Part shown: positions 27,012-36,134 of the stretch, in pieces
Layout of the letters: the number at the start of each line of letters is the position of its first letter
Position numbering within the stretch: position 1 is the stretch's first letter
Assembly (NCBI RefSeq): GCF_937468385.1
Contig: NZ_CALBWS010000002.1
Span: 214,419 to 278,418, forward strand
Direction of reading: 5' to 3'
Source: Neobacillus rhizosphaerae
Lineage (GTDB): Bacteria; Bacillota; Bacilli; Bacillales; Cytobacillaceae
Length of the DNA stretch: 64,000 nt
Program-made: the position numbers and the translations under genes
The notes under the pieces: model-generated
Seen by the model: the letters and a program-made list of their open reading frames with translations, nothing else
What the model was told of the DNA's origin: nothing
Database searches by the model: none

Positions 27012-27815
27012 TTAATTTAAGTTTTTTGCCTTATTCGAACAGCTCTCCATTGCTGCCATTACAGAACCTCGAAAGTGCTCTTTCTCAAGTGTTGCAACCG
27101 CTTCAATGGTTGCACCACCTGGCGTACAAACATCATCTTTCAGTTCCCCCGGGTGTAACTCAGTCTCGAGAACCATTTTTGCAGCTCCGAGAACTGCCTG
27201 AGCAGCTAGCCTGTAAGCCTTATTCCTTGGTATTCCCTGCCGTACACCCCCATCAGCCATTGCTTCAATTAACATATACACATAGGCGGGGGAAGAACCG
27301 CTGATGGCTGGCACTGCATCCATCAGTTTTTCTTCGAGGCGTTCCGTTTGCCCAAAGGTGTTAAACAGATGTTCTACTTCTATCATTTCTTCTTCACTCA
27401 GATAGTCATTAGCACAAATAACACTCATTCCTTCTCCAACTAGGGAAGGGGTGTTTGGCATCGTCCGAACTGCTCTTATTTTTGAGCCAAAAGCCCGTTC
27501 AATATCCTTCAAGGTAATTCCAGCTGCAATCGTGACAATGATTGCCTTTTGTTTAATTTCGTTTTTAATTTCTTCAATGACGGATTCATGAAGATCGGGT
27601 TTCACTGCTAGAATAAGGATGTCGGCAGCCCTTGCCACGTCTTTATTTTGTAAAGAAGTGACAATACTATATTTGTGTTTTATTATTTCAAGCGTTTTTT
27701 CTGTCCGGGCACTTGCGATAATATTTTCTTTTGGTATTAGTTTTGATTTCACGATTCCTTCTATCATTGCTTGAGCCATTTTCCCTGCTCCGATAAAGCC
27801 AATTTTTTTATTCAT
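27012..27815 (-). CDS. proI: pyrroline-5-carboxylate reductase
   Basis: 267 residues from ATG 27815, with AAGGTG upstream (GTG/ATG starts further out lack a site). It reduces 1-pyrroline-5-carboxylate to proline with NAD(P)H. Visible: N-terminal Rossmann IGFIGAGKMAQAMIEG, VKPD at about 75, and the C-terminal family block DDVCTPGGATIEAV. B. subtilis has several paralogues; the assignment to ProI rather than ProH or ProG is tentative. Ten to twenty bases separate it from the DUF3189 gene upstream, so they may share a transcript. Confidence 0.92.
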   Translation of the reverse strand: MNKKIGFIGAGKMAQAMIEGIVKSKLIPKENIIASARTEKTLEIIKHKYSIVTSLQNKDVARAADILILAVKPDLHESVIEEIKNEIKQKAIIVTIAAGITLKDIERAFGSKIRAVRTMPNTPSLVGEGMSVICANDYLSEEEMIEVEHLFNTFGQTERLEEKLMDAVPAISGSSPAYVYMLIEAMADGGVRQGIPRNKAYRLAAQAVLGAAKMVLETELHPGELKDDVCTPGGATIEAVATLEKEHFRGSVMAAMESCSNKAKNLN

Positions 27816-27836
27816 ATACCACAGCACCTTATCTTC

Positions 27837-28349
27837 TTACTTATACATTTTATTTTCTAATATGATGACATTTTCTGCGAAAGAAGTTCTCCCTACTTCT
27901 TTCGTGTTTTCAACTAAGCGATAAATATTATCACAGCATTGTTTAGCCCCTTTGACTAATAAAGGTACTCCGATAAAATCAATTTTTAATCCTCTGGAAA
28001 AAAAGCCCCCCATTGACATGGAAAAGGGAACAGCTGGCGATGTGTTAGAAAAGACTATTTTTTCATCAAATCTAAATTTTTCCTGCAGTAATAAACTCAT
28101 TTCTTTTAATGCCGGGACCACATATTTATTTCTTTTCCGTCCAATAGTATATACTGAGTGGCCATCCTCATCAACCCCATGAAAAATAATTTTCCCAAAA
28201 TCTTCTTTCGTTAATTTATTAAAATCTTTTACATTTAATATTTCTTCAGCCGTAAGTTCCCGTTCAGATTGAGGTAAGCGATTCAAATGATAAGCCGCTG
28301 CTAACGAAGTGGTATGTGTTCCACCATAATCATTATAAATATAAATCAT
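27837..28349 (-). CDS. DUF3189 family protein
   Basis: 170 residues; begins IYIYNDYGGTHTTSLAAAYHL, the conserved DUF3189 N-terminus with a His-Thr-Thr motif, and a central IIFHGVDEDGHSVYTIGR. The function is not established; members are found mainly in spore-formers. No membrane segment. Immediately upstream of proI on the same strand (about 20 bases). Confidence 0.78.
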   Translation of the reverse strand: MIYIYNDYGGTHTTSLAAAYHLNRLPQSERELTAEEILNVKDFNKLTKEDFGKIIFHGVDEDGHSVYTIGRKRNKYVVPALKEMSLLLQEKFRFDEKIVFSNTSPAVPFSMSMGGFFSRGLKIDFIGVPLLVKGAKQCCDNIYRLVENTKEVGRTSFAENVIILENKMYK

Positions 28350-28434
28350 GGTATCATCCCTTCTTAAATATTTATGTATATTATGTTCTTATTCACTTAC
28401 TTCCATTCTAAAGACGATCCATGATTGTTAATGT

Positions 28435-28472
28435 AAAAAGAGAAGCTAATCATCGCGATTAGCTTCTCTTTT
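28435..28472 (-). terminator. Terminator of the cdd transcript
   Basis: AGAAGCTAATC/GATTAGCTTCT stem with a five-base loop; the minus strand exits with CTTTTTAC. Confidence 0.85.
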
Positions 28473-28481
28473 GTTCATAGT

Positions 28482-29076
<595 letters not shown>

Positions 29077-29100
29077 CAAGTTAACCTCACATTTAAATTA

Positions 29101-29775
29101 TTAATAATTACTATTAGAAAGCTCACCTTTAGCAATGGAAACACCAGAACTTGCACCGATACGTGTTGCTCCTGCTTCTACCAATGCCAACGCATCTTCA
29201 CCACTACGGACACCACCAGATGCCTTCACACCAATTTCAGGTCCGACTGTTTGGCGCATTAAGCGAATATCTTCGACTGTTGCTCCACCAGTTGAAAAAC
29301 CAGTAGAAGTCTTTACAAAATCTGTCCCCGCTTTTACAGAAAGCTCACATGCTCTTACTTTTTCTTCATTCGTTAATAGACATGTTTCAATGATAACCTT
29401 GACTAAAGCCTTTCCTTTTGCTGCATCCACAACGGCACGGATATCTCTTTCAACCAAATCATCCTCTTTATCCTTAAGGGCTGCAATGTTAATCACCATA
29501 TCGATTTCATTTGCACCATTTTCAATCGCATTTTTTGTTTCAAATGCTTTCGTTTCTGGTGTAGTTGCTCCCAAAGGGAAGCCAATTACTGTACAAACCT
29601 TCACTTCAGGTGTATCAGCCAGCATTTCAGCTGCCGTCTTTACCCAAGTTGGATTAACACATACAGAGGCAAAGGAATACTCTTTTGCTTCCTCTACTAT
29701 TTTAACGATTTCTGCTCGAGTCGCATCTGCTTTTAATAATGTATGATCAATCATTCTGACAACATTTTTTGTCAT
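29101..29775 (-). CDS. deoC: deoxyribose-phosphate aldolase
   Basis: 224 residues. Cleaves 2-deoxyribose-5-phosphate to glyceraldehyde-3-phosphate and acetaldehyde. Class I aldolase features: Schiff-base Lys155 in [10 protein letters not shown], Lys184 in GVKASGGVR, and Asp92 in NEIDMVIN. First gene of deoC-xapX-cdd. The promoter at 29841-29870 overlaps a paired operator-like repeat, and deoR lies upstream. In B. subtilis dra(deoC)-nupC-pdp are together; nupC and pdp are not in this group. Confidence 0.96.
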   Translation of the reverse strand: MTKNVVRMIDHTLLKADATRAEIVKIVEEAKEYSFASVCVNPTWVKTAAEMLADTPEVKVCTVIGFPLGATTPETKAFETKNAIENGANEIDMVINIAALKDKEDDLVERDIRAVVDAAKGKALVKVIIETCLLTNEEKVRACELSVKAGTDFVKTSTGFSTGGATVEDIRLMRQTVGPEIGVKASGGVRSGEDALALVEAGATRIGASSGVSIAKGELSNSNY

Positions 29776-29840
29776 ATTAATATCCTCCCCATTCTTATAA
29801 AAATATATATAAAAGAACCATAGTTATTTATCACAATGTA

Positions 29841-29890
29841 ACTATAACAAAAATCCTGAACATTTGTAAATACATTTATGAACAAATGTA
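29841..29890 (-). promoter_or_regulatory. deoC promoter with DeoR-type inverted repeat
   Basis: Minus-strand -35 TTTACA (29865-29870) and -10 TATAGT (29841-29846) are 18 bases apart. The -35 lies in an inverted repeat CATTTGT (29861-29867) and ACAAATG (29882-29888). ACATTTGTAAA occurs again upstream of deoR, near 30960. DeoR is the obvious binder, but that is inferred from position. Confidence 0.65.
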
Positions 29891-29913
29891 AAACATTTTG
29901 TGACTTCTAGATA

Positions 29914-29957
29914 AAAAAAGATTAAAATAGTAGCGATATGCTATTTTAATCTTTTTT
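29914..29957 (-). terminator. Terminator overlapping the end of deoR
   Basis: About 16 paired bases, AAGATTAAAATAG with CTATTTTAATCTT, and long A/T runs at both ends. The deoR stop codon (29946-29948) lies inside the stem. Confidence 0.85.
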
Positions 29958-30890
29958 ATCAAGCAAAAATTGTGCGGTAAATTGGTCTGTAATCAACACA
30001 TTTGCGTATTTACCTTTTAAGGCACCGTATATTCCTTCAATTTTATGTGGTCCGCCAGCAACCAAAATAGAGTATTCCTTCTTCCGAAGATCCCCAAGGT
30101 TAACGCCAAGCGTTCTTTCATCCAAGCTTTCGTTACATATTTCCCCTTTTCTATCAAAGAAACGTGAGCAAATATCGCCTACTGCCCTACCATAAAGGGA
30201 GTCCAAGTCGCTTTCCGTAAAATAGCCTAACTGAAATAATAGAGAGTCCTTTTTAATCGAACCAATCGTAAACAAAGCGATATTAGCCTGATCACCCAGC
30301 TCTAATATTTTTCGAATATGCCGGTCTGCCTCCATCGCCTGCTTAACGACAACGTGGTCAACGATCGCAGGTAACGGAAGATTATGGGGGGTTGTATTAT
30401 AAGCCTTACCGAAAAGATATAATATTTCAGATGCGTATGTGTTCGTTTCCGCAAGGCTTACGCCGCCTTTTAATTGAACAACTTTCACGTCTTTTACATA
30501 TTTCTGCTTCAGTTCGATAGCGATATGATATAGAGTCGTTCCCCATGTAACACCGATTATGTCATCATCCTTAACAATTTCATCAAGAAACATGGCTGCC
30601 TTTTCCCCAAGGTAATTTTTTATAATATGGTTTTCGTATTGAGGAATGGAGGCTACTACTGCTTTTTTTATTTTGAACTTTTTTTCTAACTGAACTGCCA
30701 AATTTTCTACGTTCTCAGTTGGGTCCATTATATTAATTTGGACGATGCCGTCACTTTTCGCCTGCTGTAATAATCGTGATACAGTGGGTCGTGAAACCCC
30801 TAGAAGCTTGGCAATTTCGTTTTGGTTATAATCCAATAAATAATATAATTTGGCTGCTTCGATAACCTTTGCTAATTTTTCTCGATCCAC
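29946..30890 (-). CDS. deoR: DeoR/SorC-family repressor of deoxynucleoside genes
   Basis: 314 residues from GTG 30890, giving MDREKLAKVIEAAKLYY, as in B. subtilis DeoR; AAGGTGAT is its Shine-Dalgarno site, overlapped by the alternative ATG at 30896. N-terminal helix-turn-helix (about 18-45, NEIAKLLGVSRPTVSRLL) and a SorC-type sugar-phosphate binding domain (about 60-310, VTWGTTLYHIA). In B. subtilis the inducer is deoxyribose-5-phosphate. It is transcribed in the same direction as deoC and has its own terminator before it. Confidence 0.93.
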   Translation of the reverse strand: MDREKLAKVIEAAKLYYLLDYNQNEIAKLLGVSRPTVSRLLQQAKSDGIVQINIMDPTENVENLAVQLEKKFKIKKAVVASIPQYENHIIKNYLGEKAAMFLDEIVKDDDIIGVTWGTTLYHIAIELKQKYVKDVKVVQLKGGVSLAETNTYASEILYLFGKAYNTTPHNLPLPAIVDHVVVKQAMEADRHIRKILELGDQANIALFTIGSIKKDSLLFQLGYFTESDLDSLYGRAVGDICSRFFDRKGEICNESLDERTLGVNLGDLRKKEYSILVAGGPHKIEGIYGALKGKYANVLITDQFTAQFLLDKKD

Positions 30891-30947
30891 ACGCATCACC
30901 TTAAATCTTAGATATTTTCTTTATTGTAACAAAAATTAGGAATGAAT

Positions 30948-30975
30948 CCATAATTTCTTTACATTTGTAAAATGC
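30948..30975 (-). promoter_or_regulatory. candidate DeoR operator upstream of deoR
   Basis: Near 30958-30971 lies TTTACATTTGTAAA, with TTTACA and TGTAAA inverted around two bases. It shares ACATTTGTAAA with the deoC operator region, suggesting autoregulation. A weak -10, TACAAT on the minus strand, stands closer to the gene. Confidence 0.5.
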
Positions 30976-31223
30976 CAATTGAACATATTATCTTTTTCTG
31001 TAGAAAAGAGGCCGAGCGACACAAAAATAAATTTTTAATTCAGTCCGAGTAAATCTGTCCGTTTCCAGATTCGATGAATTTCCACGTTGGTTTAGGGGGA
31101 AAATTTACATACCACATAAAGAATGGCATCACAGCTGGAATAGACACGAAAAAGTCATCTGTTATCCTTCATTTCTTCTGTATACTATAATAAGGAAATC
31201 CTATTCTGAAAGGGGGAGATGCT

Positions 31224-33398
31224 ATGCAGAAATTAGGAGGATACATATATCGAAATCGCAAGTGGGTCCTGCTGTTTTGGGTTTTGGCCATTTTTTTGTT
31301 TGGTTTTTTTGCATTAAAATTACCTTCAGTTTTAAGCGGGAATGGCTTTGAATATAAAGGGGAATATAATGAAACAAGGAAAATACTTGAAAAAGAATTT
31401 GGACATTCCAAATCATCGATTATCCTTGTTTTCGAAAAAGAAAAAACCGTCAGTGACGAGAATTTTAACAGATTTATTCAGGATACCATGGAAAAATTAA
31501 CGAAATTTGATGCAGCAGAAAGGATTATTTCACCTTTCGAACGGGATGGAATGTTCAAAGATCGTTATGCCTATGCGCTCCTAACTTTTAATAAAAAGGC
31601 CGAAAGCCTTGGTCCGGAAATCGCTGAATTAAAGGACTTACTAAAAAATAAAAAGGACCTAAAGGTCACTATGACAGGGGAACCTATTATTGTTCAAGAC
31701 CTAAATGTAGCAAGCCAGGAAGATTTAGCAAAAGCAGAAATGATTGGTCTGCCGATTGCCCTAATGGTCCTCATCCTTGCGTTTGGAAGTCTTGTTGCCG
31801 CCTCGCTTCCATTAGTTATCGGTGTTATTTCCATCCTTATCACCATGGGAACTGTTTACTTTTTTAGTTATGGTACTGATTTAACCATCTTTATTTTAAA
31901 TATTGTTCCAATGATTGGCCTTGCCTTAAGCATTGATTTTGCCTTGCTATTTATCAATCGATATAAAGAAGAATTACAAACTAAATCTATTCAAGAAGCC
32001 ATTGAAATAACGATTGCCACAGCAGGCAGGTCGATTATCTTTTCCGGGCTTTGTGTGTTTATCGGGTTATCAGGTCTTTGGTTTATCCAAATTGATATTT
32101 TCCAAAATGTTGCCCTTGGCGGCATGACGGTCGTGCTTATTTCTGCATTATGCGCTTTAACCTTCCTTCCTGCCTTGCTAGCGTTATTAGGAAAAAAAGT
32201 CAATAAATTAAGTGTGCTGCGAATCTCTAACACGAAAATGAGCATTTGGCACAAGTTTGCTAAGTTTGTAATGCGACGCCCTGTTCTAATGGCTACTGCT
32301 GCATTAGCTATTTTGCTGGTGGGACTCATGCCGGTTAACCAAATGACTTTAGAGATACCAGGCACAGATTCACTTCCACCAAAATACCCTTCCAGGGTGG
32401 CTTTAGAAACTTTTAAAGAACATTTTATTACGAAAGATAAACGCGATGAGAAAAAGGTAACGGTTATTCTTGAAACCAAAGGAAAAATCTTAGGAAAAAA
32501 CAATCTAATAAAAGTGACCAAGGTCATCAATCAATTGGAAAATGATCCGCTTGTTCATTCGGTTAACTCCCCTTTTTCGGCAACTGGGGTTAAGGATGAA
32601 GAACAGCTTTTTCAACTGCTTACCTACGGAGATAAAACAAAATTAGCTCCTGTAGTGGACTACTTTGTAAGAGATAATAAAATGCTTTTGGAAGTGTATT
32701 TAAAAACTGGGGAGCACTCTGCAAAGGCCAGACAATGGGTAAGCACATGGGCTAATAAAGAGTTAGGCATGAAAGCTTCATTTGGTGGACCGATTAAATT
32801 TGAACAGGAAATTTTTACAGAAATTATTAATAAGGCCCCCTATGGATTACTATTAATCATTATTTCAACTCTGATTATTCTTATGGCTGCCTTCCGCTCT
32901 GTGCTCATTCCTGTGAAGGCCATTTTGATGAACATATTAAGCTTGGGCTGTACGTTCGGAATTGTCGTTTGGGTTTTTCAGGAAGGGCATTTAGGAATGA
33001 CACCTGTTAATATTGGTTTAATCTTACCTGTGTTTGTTTTTACGCTCGTTTTCGGACTTTCGATGGATTACGAGGTCTTTCTTATTTCCAGAATTCAAGA
33101 GTTTTATTTAAAAACAGGTGATAACAGCGCGGCAACGATAGCCGGCTTAACCTATACGAGCAAAATTATTACCTCTGCGGCTGCAATCATGATTGTTGTT
33201 ACCGGTGCCTTTGCCTTTACGGGCGTAATGCCCATTAAACAATTGGGTGTCGGGATTGCTACAGCGATTTTTATAGATGCCACAATCGTTAGGATGGTTC
33301 TTGTTCCAGCCTTGATGAAGTTATTAGGAGACTGGAACTGGTGGTTCTTTGGATATAAAAATAAAAAACAGCCTAGTTCACGAAAACAGCCAGCTTGA
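31224..33398 (+). CDS. MMPL/RND family transporter (YdfJ-like)
   Basis: 724 residues, two repeats of an N-terminal helix, an extracytoplasmic domain and a five-helix bundle (membrane segments about 15-35, 175-330, 352-372 and 535-690). Family marks include the GLALSIDFALLFINRYKEE and GLSMDYEVFLISRI helices with the conserved Asp-Tyr proton-relay positions. Same size and layout as B. subtilis YdfJ. MMPL proteins export lipids or hydrophobic compounds using the proton gradient; the substrate is unknown. AGGGGGAG precedes the ATG and a TATAAT at 31186 is a likely -10. The stop codon lies in the loop of its terminator. Confidence 0.9.
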   Translation: MQKLGGYIYRNRKWVLLFWVLAIFLFGFFALKLPSVLSGNGFEYKGEYNETRKILEKEFGHSKSSIILVFEKEKTVSDENFNRFIQDTMEKLTKFDAAERIISPFERDGMFKDRYAYALLTFNKKAESLGPEIAELKDLLKNKKDLKVTMTGEPIIVQDLNVASQEDLAKAEMIGLPIALMVLILAFGSLVAASLPLVIGVISILITMGTVYFFSYGTDLTIFILNIVPMIGLALSIDFALLFINRYKEELQTKSIQEAIEITIATAGRSIIFSGLCVFIGLSGLWFIQIDIFQNVALGGMTVVLISALCALTFLPALLALLGKKVNKLSVLRISNTKMSIWHKFAKFVMRRPVLMATAALAILLVGLMPVNQMTLEIPGTDSLPPKYPSRVALETFKEHFITKDKRDEKKVTVILETKGKILGKNNLIKVTKVINQLENDPLVHSVNSPFSATGVKDEEQLFQLLTYGDKTKLAPVVDYFVRDNKMLLEVYLKTGEHSAKARQWVSTWANKELGMKASFGGPIKFEQEIFTEIINKAPYGLLLIIISTLIILMAAFRSVLIPVKAILMNILSLGCTFGIVVWVFQEGHLGMTPVNIGLILPVFVFTLVFGLSMDYEVFLISRIQEFYLKTGDNSAATIAGLTYTSKIITSAAAIMIVVTGAFAFTGVMPIKQLGVGIATAIFIDATIVRMVLVPALMKLLGDWNWWFFGYKNKKQPSSRKQPA

Positions 33399-33417
33399 TT
33401 TCAGCTGGCTGTTTTCG
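33381..33417. terminator. Terminator shared by convergent MMPL and cupin genes
   Basis: 14-base stem CGAAAACAGCCAGC/GCTGGCTGTTTTCG with a nine-base loop holding the MMPL stop codon. Confidence 0.85.
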
Positions 33418-33427
33418 CTTTTCTTGT

Positions 33428-33769
33428 TTATATATTTTTTGCATATTGTTCACTTGGAATTTTGCTTAACACCACATATAGGCTGACAGGTTCGCTCCCG
33501 CTATTTTTAAACGCCATTTCATCATCACGGTTCACATGAATTAAATCCGCTTCCGATGCTTCTGTATCAGTACCATTAATAATAATAGTGCCACTGCCAG
33601 ACACGACATAAAGATAAACCTCTGTCCCCGGATGTTTGTGGGTGGGAAGTTCCTGTCCTGGTAAGAAGTTCAATACAAATGCTGTCGTTTCACCTTTTTT
33701 ATAAATAATCCTTTTTGTGAATCTCTCTTCACTATATTCCAAAAAGGCTTTAATTGAATTCTTTTCCAT
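33428..33769 (-). CDS. single-domain cupin protein
   Basis: 113 residues from ATG 33769; AAGGAGGAAG ends six bases upstream, so the longer in-frame reading from 33802 is unlikely. Cupin_2 fold: motif 1 with LPTHKHPGTEVYLYVVSG (His, His, Glu metal positions), motif 2 around HVNRDDEMAFKNSG. Metal-binding small cupin without assigned substrate. A near-perfect Fur box lies 41 bases before the start, pointing to iron-dependent control. Confidence 0.88.
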   Translation of the reverse strand: MEKNSIKAFLEYSEERFTKRIIYKKGETTAFVLNFLPGQELPTHKHPGTEVYLYVVSGSGTIIINGTDTEASEADLIHVNRDDEMAFKNSGSEPVSLYVVLSKIPSEQYAKNI

Positions 33770-33809
33770 AATATCTTCCTCCTTGTTTATCCTTCTCTTC
33801 AATAATAAT

Positions 33810-33824
33810 TGATAATCATTTTCA
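33810..33824. promoter_or_regulatory. Fur-box-like operator
   Basis: TGATAATCATTTTCA matches the core TGATAATNATTATCA at 14 of 15 positions (counting N as a match). It stands 41 bases upstream of the cupin ATG, where a promoter should be. PerR-type boxes are similar, but Fur fits best. Confidence 0.65.
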
Positions 33825-33899
33825 ATTAAGTGAGCCTCATCACTTTATCTATATATGTCGTAAATTAAATCAATGAAATTACATTTCCAAAGAAAAGCC

Positions 33900-33955
33900 A
33901 GCCGGTAAAACCGGCTCAGGCTGCTGAAAAACCTTCGACAGCCTTTATTTTTTTA
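33900..33955. terminator. two adjacent terminator-like hairpins
   Basis: AGCCGGTAAAACCGGCT (33900-33916), then GGCTG...CAGCC (33919-33942) followed on the plus strand by TTTATTTTTTT. No gene on either strand clearly needs them here. The first hairpin recurs at 34803-34819, after the 2-oxoacid oxidoreductase operon, so this may be a displaced terminator. Confidence 0.5.
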
Positions 33956-34011
33956 TGTCACTTTAACATTTCACCGCGTTAATTTGTTATAGTGTTATTA
34001 ATGCAACATGT

Positions 34012-34146
34012 CTGTTGATTTGCGCTCCAGGCACTTCGCTTTCCGCGGGCGTGCCGGGGAGCCTCCTCGGCGCTTAATGCGCCTGTGGGGTCTCCCCTGC
34101 CCCGTACTCCCGCAGGAGTCTTCGCGCCTTCCGCTCCAATCAACAG
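34012..34146 (+). repeat. GC-rich 135-bp repeat, copy A
   Basis: Bounded by CTGTTGATT at the left and its inverse AATCAACAG at the right, with GCTCC/GGAGC-type bases inside each end. Much richer in G and C than its surroundings. A homologous copy, inverted, lies at 34603-34736. The pattern is like the small non-coding repeats spread through Bacillus genomes. Confidence 0.75.
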
Positions 34147-34224
34147 GTGCAAATTCAATAATGTCCACACACAACCAAAAAAAAAAAATATGTGGTGAAA
34201 TCTATGTTTAAACCTAGAGAATCT

Positions 34225-34590
34225 TCCCAGTGAAGGTTATAGAGAATACAAGTCTGATTCGAAGAAGTGTGAGAACTGACCACTACTATCCCAATGTACA
34301 CGTTCAAAAAATATGGTAAAAGTTGTAACACGACATGTATGGGAGGAGCACAAGGAAAAGGTAAGGTTAAATCGCTTATCTAAATCGGGAAAATTGCTTT
34401 ATAAATTTAGAAAGGAAAAATTGAGCGAAGCTTCGCAGACTCAAAAAGAGCTGCATTGGCTTCGCTACTGCCGGTTACGGGGATTAAAGAATGCAAGTGA
34501 ACAGGCTCTCCTTACAGCACCTGCCAAAATATAAAAAAGATTGCGACACACTTAGCCAGGTTAGAAAAAGTGTGTGGCAATTCTTTAGGT
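34225..34590 (+). pseudogene. IS1182-type transposase remnant (C-terminal)
   Basis: A broken reading frame with the end of an IS1182-family DDE transposase: GYREYKSDSKKCEN, an in-frame TGA where Cys is expected, PLLSQCTRSKN, then TRHVWEEHKEKVR and KELHWLRYCRLRGLKNASE. A frameshift near 34520 is needed to continue into CQNIKKIATHLARLEKV. The N-terminal two-thirds and recognisable IS ends are missing. The usual IERSFADSK is changed to LSEASQTQK in the active-site region. Dead element, between the two GC-rich repeats. Confidence 0.8.
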
Positions 34591-34602
34591 TGATTTACCA
34601 CC

Positions 34603-34736
34603 CTGTTGATTGGAGCGGAGGGCATTCGACTCCTGCGGGATAGAGAGGTCACGGGAGACCCCGCAGGCTCCAAAGGAGCCGAGGAGGCTCCCGGACCTCC
34701 CCGCGGAAAGCGAGTGCCCGGAGCGGAAATTAACAG
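34603..34736 (-). repeat. GC-rich 135-bp repeat, copy B (inverted)
   Basis: Reverse complement of copy A at roughly 80% identity by eye, with ends CTGTTGATT (34603) and AATTAACAG (34728-34736). The two copies flank the transposase remnant face to face. Confidence 0.75.
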
Positions 34737-34763
34737 GCCAGTTAGCAGGGCCAATCCATTATT

Positions 34764-34798
34764 AAAAAATTGTCGAGAAATATACCCTTTCTCGACAA
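34764..34798 (-). terminator. Terminator of the 2-oxoacid oxidoreductase operon
   Basis: TTGTCGAGAAA/TTTCTCGACAA 11-base stem with a seven-base loop and six T residues on the minus strand. A second hairpin, AGCCGGTAAAACCGGCT (34803-34819), lies between it and the last gene. Confidence 0.85.
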
Positions 34799-34829
34799 TC
34801 TGAGCCGGTAAAACCGGCTGACTTTTCTA

Positions 34830-35378
34830 TTAGGATATTTCTACACCGACAAGCGATGCCCCTTTTTGCAATGCTTGTTTGTTCACCTCAATCAAATGAT
34901 GCTTATTTGCTGAAAGAACTTTCTTTAACGATTCAACAATTGAATCAGCTGTAACAATTTTCGTTAGCTCAAGAAATGCACCCAATAAAATCATATTCGC
35001 AATTCGAGAATTCCCAAGATCATTGGCCATGTCAGTTGCCGCTATATCAATAATCTTAATATCCTTTCGCTCAGAAGCCCTTACTACTAAGGATGAGTTA
35101 ACAATTAACATCCCTCCAGGACGGACACGCGGTTCGAACTTGTCAAAGGAGGGATTATTTAAAACAATGGCAGTTGATGGTCTTGTTACAAGTGGTGACC
35201 CGACTGGTGCATCACTCACCACAACAGCGCAATTCGCTGTTCCACCACGTTGTTCAGGTCCATAGGATGGCAGCCAGGAAACACCTTTCCCCTCAAGCAT
35301 CCCTGCGTAGGCAATGAGTTGCCCCATCGACATGACTCCCTGTCCACCAAAACCAGCAATGATAATCTCTTCTAACAT
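34830..35378 (-). CDS. 2-oxoacid:ferredoxin oxidoreductase, gamma subunit
   Basis: 182 residues, POR_gamma (catalytic domain of pyruvate/ketoisovalerate oxidoreductase) with IAGFGGQGVMSMGQLIAYAG at the N-terminus and SYGPEQRGGTANC at about 38-50. Works with the alpha (36131), beta (35382) and ferredoxin (37215) subunits in CoA-dependent oxidation of 2-oxoacids to acyl-CoA with reduction of ferredoxin. Three bases separate it from the beta gene stop. Last gene of the operon. Confidence 0.93.
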   Translation of the reverse strand: MLEEIIIAGFGGQGVMSMGQLIAYAGMLEGKGVSWLPSYGPEQRGGTANCAVVVSDAPVGSPLVTRPSTAIVLNNPSFDKFEPRVRPGGMLIVNSSLVVRASERKDIKIIDIAATDMANDLGNSRIANMILLGAFLELTKIVTADSIVESLKKVLSANKHHLIEVNKQALQKGASLVGVEIS

Positions 35379-35381
35379 CGA

Positions 35382-36134
35382 TTATTTCCCTCCCTCTTTG
35401 TTTTTGTAAACACCAAGAGGATACACTGGCACCATATTATCCTTCACCCACTCCAGCGATTCAGCTGGATCAAGTCCCCAGTTTGTCGGGCAGGTGGATA
35501 ATATCTCGACCATTGAAAAGCCTAAACCCTTTTTCTGCGTTTCAAATGCTTTTCTGATAGCCTTCTTTGTCTTCTGAATATGTGGTACATCATGTGTCGA
35601 AACCCGTTCAATATAGGCGGCTCCATCCAGTGTTGCCATCATTTCACAGACTTTAATCGGCAAACCTTGAATGCTTATATCACGCCCGAAAGGGGTTGTT
35701 GCCGTTTTTTGACCAATTAACGTTGTCGGTGCCATTTGTCCGCCGGTCATTCCATAAATGGTATTATTGACGAAAATAACTGTAATATTTTCACCTCTAG
35801 CCGCAGCGTGAATCACTTCACTAATTCCAATGGAAGCCAGGTCTCCATCGCCTTGATAAGTAAAAACAAAGCGATTTGGCAGAACCCGTTTCACCCCTGT
35901 CGCCACTGCAGGTGCTCTTCCATGTGCTGCCTGCGTCATGTCACAATTAAAATATTCATACGATAATACTGAACAGCCCACAGAGGCTACTCCAACAGTA
36001 TCCTCTAAAATATCCATTTCTTCTAACACTTCACCAACGAGGCGGTGAATAACTCCATGGGTACAGCCAGGGCAGTAGTGTGTAGGCTTGTCAGTCAATC
36101 CGGTTGTTTTTTTAAAAACTGTCTTCATCGTCAT
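35382..36134 (-). CDS. 2-oxoacid:ferredoxin oxidoreductase, beta (TPP) subunit
   Basis: 250 residues. Thiamine diphosphate site GDGDLASIG (about 96-104) followed by [11 protein letters not shown] (about 123-133), and YCPGCTHG near the N-terminus, typical of KOR/VOR beta chains. Overlaps the end of the alpha gene by four bases (ATGA type), so translation is coupled. Substrate: branched-chain 2-oxoacids or 2-oxoglutarate; the sequence does not decide which. Confidence 0.94.
   Translation of the reverse strand: MTMKTVFKKTTGLTDKPTHYCPGCTHGVIHRLVGEVLEEMDILEDTVGVASVGCSVLSYEYFNCDMTQAAHGRAPAVATGVKRVLPNRFVFTYQGDGDLASIGISEVIHAAARGENITVIFVNNTIYGMTGGQMAPTTLIGQKTATTPFGRDISIQGLPIKVCEMMATLDGAAYIERVSTHDVPHIQKTKKAIRKAFETQKKGLGFSMVEILSTCPTNWGLDPAESLEWVKDNMVPVYPLGVYKNKEGGK

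Noticed and set aside
29135..29746. 203-codon plus-strand frame opposite deoC
   Set aside because: It is the mirror of a real, well-conserved gene and has no start signals; a typical antisense shadow.
31040..31160. Minus-strand open stretch with PTWKFIESGNGQIYSD-like peptide before the MMPL gene
   Set aside because: About 40 codons without a start or ribosome site and with a stop just upstream; perhaps a relic, but no family is recognisable.
31991..32530. 179-codon minus-strand frame opposite the MMPL gene
   Set aside because: Lies wholly inside a confidently assigned gene, with no family features of its own.
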